Shown here one piece after another: positions 8,513-15,151 of a DNA stretch of 20,340 nucleotides (position 1 is its first letter; every line of letters begins with the position of its first letter). Both the position numbers and the translations under genes were made by a program. Origin of the DNA: UBA7328 sp002471345 (lineage in GTDB: Bacteria; Bacteroidota; Bacteroidia; Chitinophagales; Saprospiraceae); the NCBI GenBank assembly GCA_964011275.1, contig CAXGOB010000080.1, forward strand, positions 1-20,340, read 5' to 3'. The notes under the pieces are model-generated. The model worked only from the letters and a program-made list of their open reading frames with translations, made no database searches and had not been told where the DNA came from.

Positions 8513-8618
8513 GATTTTTTTTAATTGGAAAAATGAGTACTAATATCGCATCATTTTAGATATATATTAGAATAATGTAATGTATAAAACCCGATAAAAT
8601 ACCTCTTTTTTAATCAGA

Positions 8619-8626
8619 TATTTTTG
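8619..8626 (+). promoter_or_regulatory. Possible -7 element upstream of the alanine symporter gene
   Basis: TATTTTTG matches TAnnTTTG and lies 55 bases before the symporter start in the divergent intergenic region. No TTG is found at the usual distance upstream, so this is only a weak candidate. Confidence 0.22.
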
Positions 8627-8680
8627 AGAATTGAAATATATGAATACCTTACATCCACTTATTAACCAACAACTCTCTAC

Positions 8681-10294
8681 ATGTCAAGTAGAATCCTGAG
8701 GATTACGAATTTCTTTATTCTTTTATTAATTCCATTTATCACTTTCGCCCAAGACAATCGAGGGATAGACGAAAAAATAAATGATGCATTTGCACCAGCA
8801 GCAGCTTGGTGGGAACATAAAGTATTTTACCCTTTCCCTTTCACTGAGGCATTAGTTCCTGGTGGTATCCCGATCGTAGTAATTCTCTTGATATTCGGAG
8901 CTGTGTTCTTCACATTAGTGTTTAGATTTCCAAATTTGACCAAATTTGGAACTGCAATACAAGTAGTCAGAGGAAAGTATGACGATATAGAAGCTCATAG
9001 CGCACCTGAGAAGGCTGCTGTCAACATGCCTGATGGAGATATTGTAGATACCATAAGAGATGAATCACATGATGGTGAAGTAAGTCATTTTCAGGCTTTG
9101 GCTACTGCAGTCTCCGGTACAGTAGGGCTCGGAAACATAGCTGGTGTAGCAATCGCCATATCTATAGGTGGCCCCGGAGCCACCTTCTGGATGATCCTTT
9201 GCGGTTTAATCGGAATGTCTACAAAATTTGTAGAATGTACACTTGGTGTAAAATATAGAGATATAGGACCTGATGGTACTGTTTATGGAGGACCGATGTA
9301 CTATTTATCTAAAGGATTAAAAGATCGGGGATACACGGGCCTAGGTAAAGCATTAGCTGTCATATTCGCTGTTCTATGCGTAGGTGCTTCATTCGGAGGA
9401 GGTAATGCTGCTCAGAGTAATCAAGCAGCTGTTCAATTGGCACATATGTTTGGCATGACAGGAGGCTCTGTTGGCACCATTATTGGAATCATCATCGCCA
9501 TTGTTGTAGGGATAGTGATAATTGGAGGTATTAAAAGGATAGCTTCTGTTACAGAAAAGATAGTACCATTTATGGCTGGAATTTATCTTTTAGCATGTCT
9601 GATAGTTATCTTAAGTAACATTTCATATGTAGATGACGCATTAGCATTAATTGTAAAAGGAGCATTTAGTAACGAAGCCGCTGTGGGAGGATTTTTTGGA
9701 GTATTAGTACAAGGATTTAGAAGAGCAGTTTTCTCTAATGAAGCAGGAGCAGGATCAGCTGCTATAGCACATTCAGCAGTTAAAACTAAATATCCAGCAT
9801 CAGAAGGATTAGTTGCATTACTTGAGCCGTTTATTGATACTGTAGTAATATGTACAATGACAGCATTGGTAATTATTTTCTACAATAGTGGAGGTGCATT
9901 TGAATATGGAACACCAATGATGTTGGATGGTGCGGTAGTAGAAGGAGCAGCTTTAACTTCGATGGCATTTGAATCTGTGATACCTTGGTTTCCATACATT
10001 TTGACGATTGCAATAGTACTTTTTGCTATTTCTACAATGATTTCATGGAGCTATTATGGGCTTCAATCATGGATGTATTTATTTGGTAAGAGTAAATTAG
10101 CTGATCTTTCATATAAAATACTATTTTTGCTGTTCATTATCATCGGTGCCGCTGCTAACATGAGTGCGGTATGGGGATTTTCGGATGCGATGATCCTAGC
10201 ACTGGTGTTTCCTAACATGATAGGTTTGTTCTTCTTATACCCTAAGGTGAAAGAAGAGTTACATAAATATCTCAGTGCCATTAAAGGCAGTTGA
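8681..10294 (+). CDS. Alanine/glycine:cation symporter (AGCS family)
   Basis: A 537-residue inner-membrane transporter that probably imports alanine or glycine with sodium. It has about ten or more hydrophobic segments after a signal-peptide-like N-terminus (hydrophobic run ending in F-A-Q near residue 24). Family hallmarks are D-G-E-V-S-H-F-Q-A-L then T-V-G-L-G-N-I-A-G-V-A, the G-G-P-G-A-T-F-W-M segment after it, Y-G-G-P-M-Y-Y-L, and V-F-S-N-E-A-G-A-G-S-A-A-I-A-H. A polar stretch of about 30 residues between the first helices and the D-G-E-V motif makes it longer than the roughly 450-490-residue family norm; I recall similar inserts in other Bacteroidota members. It is a single-gene unit: divergent from the lipoprotein gene on the left and closed by a strong terminator at 10326-10383. 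Confidence 0.94.
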   Translation: MSSRILRITNFFILLLIPFITFAQDNRGIDEKINDAFAPAAAWWEHKVFYPFPFTEALVPGGIPIVVILLIFGAVFFTLVFRFPNLTKFGTAIQVVRGKYDDIEAHSAPEKAAVNMPDGDIVDTIRDESHDGEVSHFQALATAVSGTVGLGNIAGVAIAISIGGPGATFWMILCGLIGMSTKFVECTLGVKYRDIGPDGTVYGGPMYYLSKGLKDRGYTGLGKALAVIFAVLCVGASFGGGNAAQSNQAAVQLAHMFGMTGGSVGTIIGIIIAIVVGIVIIGGIKRIASVTEKIVPFMAGIYLLACLIVILSNISYVDDALALIVKGAFSNEAAVGGFFGVLVQGFRRAVFSNEAGAGSAAIAHSAVKTKYPASEGLVALLEPFIDTVVICTMTALVIIFYNSGGAFEYGTPMMLDGAVVEGAALTSMAFESVIPWFPYILTIAIVLFAISTMISWSYYGLQSWMYLFGKSKLADLSYKILFLLFIIIGAAANMSAVWGFSDAMILALVFPNMIGLFFLYPKVKEELHKYLSAIKGS

Positions 10295-10325
10295 GATAAC
10301 CCGAAGAAGTTGATTATTTAGGGAT

Positions 10326-10383
10326 GGAAAAAGGGGGTGAATGAGGTTCTATGCTGAATTTTACTACCCTTTTTCCTTTTTTT
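10326..10383 (+). terminator. Intrinsic terminator of the symporter gene
   Basis: A perfect 10-bp inverted repeat, GGAAAAAGGG (10326-10335) and CCCTTTTTCC (10367-10376), is followed at once by seven T residues (10377-10383). It starts 32 bases after the symporter stop. The loop is long (31 bases), which is unusual, but stem and T-run are clear. The opposite strand has no comparable T-run. Confidence 0.72.
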
Positions 10384-10457
10384 ATGCCTATTTTCAACGT
10401 AATCCACTTTCATCTTCTCTATTCTAAGCGTACTCTTTTTCAAATATTTAACACTCC

Positions 10458-10940
10458 ATGGCTACTGTTATTCTTCATTTAGGTAGTAACAAAGGTGATA
10501 GACATCACCACATCCAGTCAGCCTATAATATTATTGAGAAAGAAATCGGTAACATAAAAAATAGGTCGTCATTATACGAAACAAAAGCATGGGGAATGGT
10601 AGAGCAAAACTCTTTTTTGAATAGTGCTACAATCGTCGAGTCTAATATATCTCCTTTCAAAATTTTGCATGAAATCCACAATCTAGAATCCGCTTTAGGC
10701 AGAAAAAGAATTGAAAAGTGGGGGCCAAGAGAAATTGATGTGGATATTATATTTTACGATAATCTGATTCTCCAAAGTTCGATATTAAATCTTCCACACC
10801 CTCATTTTGCTAATAGAGGATTTGTATTGAAACCATTATTGGATATTGCTCCTGAGTTTATAGATCCAAGTTCCAACAAGACAATTTCAGATCACTATGA
10901 GAATTTTATAGAAATAAATGTTGGAAAAGTAGGAGAATAA
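10458..10940 (+). CDS. folK: 2-amino-4-hydroxy-6-hydroxymethyldihydropteridine pyrophosphokinase
   Basis: Transfers pyrophosphate from ATP to 6-hydroxymethyl-dihydropterin, giving the substrate of dihydropteroate synthase in folate synthesis; cytoplasmic. At 160 residues it has the normal family length. Visible hallmarks are L-G-S-N-K-G-D-R (8-15) at the N-terminus, Y-E-T-K-A-W-G then N-S-F-L-N, and the signature W-G-P-R-E-I-D-V-D-I-I-F-Y-D, which carries the catalytic Asp pair and ATP-binding Arg residues. The ATG at 10458 lies directly before the first strand, so the start is secure. No other folate gene is adjacent. It converges with the M48 protease gene. Confidence 0.95.
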   Translation: MATVILHLGSNKGDRHHHIQSAYNIIEKEIGNIKNRSSLYETKAWGMVEQNSFLNSATIVESNISPFKILHEIHNLESALGRKRIEKWGPREIDVDIIFYDNLILQSSILNLPHPHFANRGFVLKPLLDIAPEFIDPSSNKTISDHYENFIEINVGKVGE

Positions 10941-10957
10941 ACATAATTGCTCTAAAC

Positions 10958-10986
10958 AAAAAAAGAGCTCTTCAAGGAACTCTTTT
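10958..10986 (-). terminator. Hairpin terminator between folK and the M48 protease gene
   Basis: AAAAGAG (10961-10967) pairs with CTCTTTT (10980-10986) around a 12-base loop. Read leftward, the hairpin ends in a run of seven T residues (10964-10958, four of them inside the stem), about 25 bases after the protease stop. Read rightward there are only four Ts within the stem, so it should work better for the minus-strand gene, but could serve both. Confidence 0.5.
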
Positions 10987-11010
10987 AATGACTTCTATTC
11001 TGTATTAATT

Positions 11011-12495
11011 CTATCTTTTTCCTTTCTCAATTACTTTTATCAGATCACCTGGTTTTAGAATATCTTGAAGTTCCATATTATTGAGTAAAGCCGTTTTCTC
11101 TTGTTCATCTTTCACATATACCCCGTTGGTCTGAAGGATAGATTGTAATGTTCCTTCTCGAGGTATATTTACCACTCTAACTCTATCTGGAGCTACATTT
11201 ATTTTTGATGGGTCAGAAAGCATCTGAAAGCCTTCCATTGGAGATTGAAGGGTTTTAAAATAAGTGTTGAAATCATTTTCTCGAGACAGTCCCATGAAAT
11301 GATAGATCTGACCACCGTATAGAATAAAATATGACAATGCCCTAATTGCTTCTTGTTCTTGCGGTTGAGTAGTCCCTTGCTGTTGCTCTTGCTTAATCAC
11401 AGATATCATAGCCATTGCGCTATTCCCATTTACTCTCCTATCTCCAGATTCTACAACACTAAGACTATATTGCTCAATTGCTTCTTGAGCAGCCTCTTGT
11501 AGCGTATTCTTCGAAGAAAGAGTAAACATTATTATCGCTTTTCCTTGCTCATCACCCATTTGTACCATCTGCGGACTATTCACGAGCTTCCAACTCTGTG
11601 GAACGGGGAATAAAAACTTCAATACGGGGTGAAAAAACACATTATTTTCTACATATCCTTGTCTTGGATCTTCACCATAGATGATTCCATCTATCATTTT
11701 TAAATATTCATTCCTACCTATTTTAAGTGGCATATTTGATTCTCTGGTTGCTTGCTGCTCTCCTGCCATTTGATGTACTTTATTAAACCGATCCCCTGGA
11801 TCTGGATGAGTACTTAAAAATGTGGGTATTTCTTGACCACTTTGCAACTGCATACGTTTCAAGACTCCAAAGAAATTAGCCATCTCATGTGCATCATACC
11901 CTACCTGAGTACTATAATCTACACCTAGCATATCCGATTGACTTTCATCATCTCTTCCAAATTTTAAAAAAAGAAGCCCCATTCCCTGTTGGATCTGATC
12001 AAAATTATTTCTTATCCCTTCGAATGCTACAGCACCTGCTATTGCACCTATTCCTAAGAGCTGCTGCTGACTCATTTGTGCCGCTGAGTGCCTTGCTGTG
12101 ATATGACCAATCTCATGTCCTAACACACCAGCAAATTCAGCTTCATTATTGAAATGTGCCATTATTCCTCTTGTAAAGTATACATAACCACCTGGTACTG
12201 CAAATGCATTAATAACTGGTGAATCTAGTATTCTGAACTTGTAATCCAATTGTGGCCTATGGCTTATGGCTCCCATTTCTTTTCCTTTCTCATTTATGAA
12301 AGCCTGCAATTTTTCGTCTTCATAAAGTCCCATACTCGCTATTATGCCAGGATCAGCATTTGCTCCCATGGCTAGTTCTTGGGATTCAGATACTAGCATT
12401 ATCTCCTTCTTTCCAGTTACAGGATTTACAGAACAAGAACTGAACAGTAAGCCCAAAATGGCTATGAAGGTGATTCTTATTTTCATTTGTCTCAT
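11011..12495 (-). CDS. M48-family zinc metalloprotease lipoprotein, BepA/YfgC-like
   Basis: A 494-residue envelope protease, probably in quality control of outer-membrane proteins. The N-terminus is a lipoprotein signal peptide ending F-S-S-C with Cys21, followed by the common M48 opening V-N-P-V-T-G-K-K (23-30). The zinc site is H-E-I-G-H (127-131, His127, Glu128, His131), with the third ligand probably Glu184 in E-S-Q-S-D-M-L-G (184-191). The C-terminal 60 or so residues (R-V-V-N-I-P-R-E-G-T-L onwards, ending G-D-L-I-K-V-I) look like the domain that follows the protease in many bacterial lipoprotein members. The middle region carries a Gln-rich stretch in about residues 365-380. Met4 is an alternative start. 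It diverges from mnmA across about 160 bp. Confidence 0.92.
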   Translation of the reverse strand: MRQMKIRITFIAILGLLFSSCSVNPVTGKKEIMLVSESQELAMGANADPGIIASMGLYEDEKLQAFINEKGKEMGAISHRPQLDYKFRILDSPVINAFAVPGGYVYFTRGIMAHFNNEAEFAGVLGHEIGHITARHSAAQMSQQQLLGIGAIAGAVAFEGIRNNFDQIQQGMGLLFLKFGRDDESQSDMLGVDYSTQVGYDAHEMANFFGVLKRMQLQSGQEIPTFLSTHPDPGDRFNKVHQMAGEQQATRESNMPLKIGRNEYLKMIDGIIYGEDPRQGYVENNVFFHPVLKFLFPVPQSWKLVNSPQMVQMGDEQGKAIIMFTLSSKNTLQEAAQEAIEQYSLSVVESGDRRVNGNSAMAMISVIKQEQQQGTTQPQEQEAIRALSYFILYGGQIYHFMGLSRENDFNTYFKTLQSPMEGFQMLSDPSKINVAPDRVRVVNIPREGTLQSILQTNGVYVKDEQEKTALLNNMELQDILKPGDLIKVIEKGKR

Positions 12496-12656
12496 ATCTC
12501 AGTTGTTAATTAGAATGAATTAAAAGTAAGACTGATCTTTTTATGATCAAAGTGGTTAAAACTTTCTTATAGTCTTTAACATTTGATGATTTTCGGTTGT
12601 AGGGGTTAATTATTGAATGCAAGTCATCACAGATATGAATAAATTTGTCATCAGTT

Positions 12657-13757
12657 ATGAGTAAACACGGTAAAATATTAGTGGCTATGAGTGGTGGTAT
12701 AGACAGTACTGTCACTGCTATGATGCTACATGAAGAAGGATACGAAGTTGTGGGAATTACCATGAAAACTTGGGACTATGCTTCTTCAGGAGGTTCATCA
12801 AAAGAAACTGGATGCTGTAGCCTAGATTCAATTAATGATGCAAGGCGAGTTTCCGTCGACATGGGATTTCACCATTTTATCGTAGATATAAGAGAGGAAT
12901 TTGGGGACTACGTAATTGACAATTTTGTAGATGAGTATATTGCTGGACGCACACCTAACCCATGCATATTATGTAATACACATATAAAATGGTCGTCACT
13001 CTTAAAAAGAGCTGATGCAATGGATTGCGAATTTATCGCTACGGGCCATTATGCTAAGATTGGGACCCACAATGATCGGTTATTTATTAAGAAGGCAAAA
13101 GACGAAAAGAAAGACCAGTCTTATGTGCTTTGGGGGCTAAGCCAAGAGTGCCTTATGCGCAGTAAGTTTCCTTTAGGTGGACTTACCAAAGATGAAGTAA
13201 GGCTCATGTGCTTTGAGAGAGGATATGATGATCTAAGTAAAAAAGGAGAAAGTTATGAAATCTGTTTTGTGCCAGATAATGATTATAGAGGATTCCTTAA
13301 AAGAAGAGTAGAAGGGCTCGAAGAACAAGTAAAAGGAGGAAAGTTCATTGACAAGCATGGAAATGATCTTGGCAGCCATAATGGATATCCTTTTTATACA
13401 ATTGGCCAAAGAAAAGGACTTGGTGGAGGATTTATTACTCCTAAATATGTCACAGAAATACTACCAGATTCTAACACAGTTGTATTAGGTGAAGTAGACG
13501 ATCTTCTTCGAAATGGTATGAATGTGGGCAAAATTAATTTGCAAAAATATGAACACATCACCGATGGTATGGAGTCTAAAGTTATGGTGAGATATCTTGA
13601 CTCCGGCACTTTGGCCAATATTAGCAATGCTACTTCAGATACTATGAGAGTGGATTTTCTTGCCAATGTAAGAGGAATTGCTCCAGGTCAGTCAGCTGTA
13701 TTTTATGAAGGAGACGATGTTTTAGGTGGAGGGATTATTCAAGTTGGAGGGTTTTAA
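12657..13757 (+). CDS. mnmA: tRNA-specific 2-thiouridylase
   Basis: Adds sulfur to position 2 of wobble uridine 34 in tRNAs for Lys, Glu and Gln, using ATP and a sulfur donor. The adenylation P-loop S-G-G-I-D-S is at residues 12-17. The conserved Cys motif is N-P-C-I-L-C-N (101-107), and the second active-site Cys is Cys203 in Y-E-I-C-F-V. A-T-G-H-Y-A (128-133) and T-I-G-Q-R-K-G are also typical. The ATG at 12657 gives 366 residues; an in-frame TTG at 12645 would add four residues, but ATG is preferred because it sits at the normal distance before the P-loop. A TAAATTTG at 12640-12647 resembles a -7 element but would leave almost no leader. Having Cys103 rather than the commoner Asp three residues before Cys106 gives a CxxC-plus-Cys set. 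Confidence 0.95.
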   Translation: MSKHGKILVAMSGGIDSTVTAMMLHEEGYEVVGITMKTWDYASSGGSSKETGCCSLDSINDARRVSVDMGFHHFIVDIREEFGDYVIDNFVDEYIAGRTPNPCILCNTHIKWSSLLKRADAMDCEFIATGHYAKIGTHNDRLFIKKAKDEKKDQSYVLWGLSQECLMRSKFPLGGLTKDEVRLMCFERGYDDLSKKGESYEICFVPDNDYRGFLKRRVEGLEEQVKGGKFIDKHGNDLGSHNGYPFYTIGQRKGLGGGFITPKYVTEILPDSNTVVLGEVDDLLRNGMNVGKINLQKYEHITDGMESKVMVRYLDSGTLANISNATSDTMRVDFLANVRGIAPGQSAVFYEGDDVLGGGIIQVGGF

Positions 13758-13779
13758 TGGCAGATTTTAGAATAATCAC

Positions 13780-14814
13780 CTAACGGATCATCATCAACTT
13801 ACCCACCATTTCTTTTAGCAATTCTTCTCGGGTTGTGCTTCTATTTAGATATCCCTTTGTTCTACCATCATAATCGCTTAAAATTTTAAATGCATATTGA
13901 AATCCTCTAGTAGAAAGAGATTTTGCCTGAGTCTTAGATTTTTGAAGAAAATAAGGATTTATACCAGCATTTTTAGTCAAAAATGCATCACTTTGAGAAA
14001 GGTTTTGATGGACGATATAAAGTCTCTGATAAAAAGAAAATAGCGATCCCAAAACCATTTCCATAGGTTGCTTCTTCATATTAGCCTGAAAATTAGAAAC
14101 TATCCTTCCCGCTTTTTTAGCATCTTTGGTAATGAGCGCTTCTTGCAGTTCAAATACATTGTAATCCTTGCTAATTCCAATGTTTTGATCTACTTCTTTA
14201 AGAGTTATTTTTTGGGAAGATGAAAGATTGACTATTAGTTTGTCTAATTCATTTGAAACTTTGCTGAGATCTGTACCCAAATATTCTGCAACAAGATCAG
14301 CTGCTCTAGTTTCTATATCATATCCTTTACCCTTTAGATATTTCTCCACCCATGGCTTTACTTGATAGTCTCTGATCGGGTTCGATTCCAATATGATATG
14401 TTTTTCCTTCAAGGCTTTTATCCATTTGGATCTTCCGTCAACCTTTTTTCCCTTATGACCAATAACAAGTATAGTTGATGTTGCAGGATTTTTTATATAG
14501 TTTAATAATTTATCACTGTCTCCTCCATCTTCACCTTTCATGTTCATTTTCTGTGCCTCCTTGACAATGAGAACCCTATACTGTGACATCATAGGGAATT
14601 GTAACGCATAGTCTAATACGGTATCAATATGAGCATCTTGACCATATATGATTTGTTGATTAAATGCTTTTTCACCTTCGTTTAGAATAGAATTTTCTAT
14701 ATAATCTGATACTTGATCAATATGAAAACCCTCCTCTCCATGAAGCAAATAGATTGGGCTTATCTGTCCTGATTTAAGCTCCTTAATTATCGATATGCTG
14801 TCCTTATATATCAA
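13780..14814 (-). CDS. holA: DNA polymerase III subunit delta
   Basis: The clamp-loader subunit that opens the sliding clamp during replication; cytoplasmic. It has 344 residues, the normal length. The N-terminal part has I-Y-L-L-H-G-E-E-G-F (20-29), the degenerate nucleotide-binding loop typical of delta, followed by F-P-M-M-S-Q-Y-R-V-L-I-V-K-E-A-Q (73-88), a strong family signature. The middle has A-A-D-L-V-A-E-Y-L-G-T-D-L-S-K-V-S-N-E-L-D-K-L, the usual helical region. The C-terminal helical collar domain is the rest. It converges on mnmA with a 22-bp gap and has no obvious operon partner here. Confidence 0.93.
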   Translation of the reverse strand: MIYKDSISIIKELKSGQISPIYLLHGEEGFHIDQVSDYIENSILNEGEKAFNQQIIYGQDAHIDTVLDYALQFPMMSQYRVLIVKEAQKMNMKGEDGGDSDKLLNYIKNPATSTILVIGHKGKKVDGRSKWIKALKEKHIILESNPIRDYQVKPWVEKYLKGKGYDIETRAADLVAEYLGTDLSKVSNELDKLIVNLSSSQKITLKEVDQNIGISKDYNVFELQEALITKDAKKAGRIVSNFQANMKKQPMEMVLGSLFSFYQRLYIVHQNLSQSDAFLTKNAGINPYFLQKSKTQAKSLSTRGFQYAFKILSDYDGRTKGYLNRSTTREELLKEMVGKLMMIR

Positions 14815-15151
14815 TATCTATAGTAATTTGTCGTATAATTTACTTTTCAATTATTTGAAATCAATTCTGCAGCAAGCAAAGATGCCAAAATATTCCTGAG
14901 TATAAAATTTGGCTAACTAATATCCTGTAATTAGATGTAAATCAAATAAAAACACATATAACAAATATTACATATAAAATAAAATCAATCCGAATCACAT
15001 TAAATTATTCCCTAATAGAAGACCTACCTCAAAAGGAATAAATGCAAGCTACTTAGCATAAATCCGGTTTAAAAAATCAATCAGGTAAACTGGCAAAGTC
15101 ATTGCACCACACCCATCGAGAATTGTTTTAAAAAACCATTATACCCTGAGA
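14815..15151 (+). other. AT-rich intergenic region upstream of the secreted protease
   Basis: This 337-bp gap between divergent genes has many stop codons in all frames I followed and no recognisable gene, tRNA or repeat. It should hold promoters for holA (leftward) and the protease (rightward). The nearest thing to a -7 element is TAAAATTTG near 14902-14911, one base longer than the TAnnTTTG consensus. No confident regulatory site is called. Confidence 0.5.

Noticed and set aside
12532..12557. GATC-containing dyad between the M48 protease and mnmA genes
   Set aside because: The arms are short and such AT-rich symmetry is expected by chance; no second copy seen.
12640..12647. TAAATTTG as a promoter for mnmA
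   Set aside because: The nearest TTG is 24 bases upstream, slightly beyond the usual spacing, and the transcript would have only a few bases of leader; not listed as a feature.
12645..12656. TTG start for mnmA four codons upstream
   Set aside because: The ATG at 12657 fits family N-termini, and the TTG lies inside a TAAATTTG promoter-like element.
12506..12763. Minus-strand open frame overlapping the 5' end of mnmA
   Set aside because: Its C-terminal-coding part covers the mnmA/M48 intergenic region and the rest is antisense to mnmA; no recognisable protein features.
15065..15137. GGTTTAAAAAA and TTTTAAAAAACC as an inverted repeat before the protease
   Set aside because: Only about five bases at each end truly pair; the rest is A-rich similarity, not a dyad.
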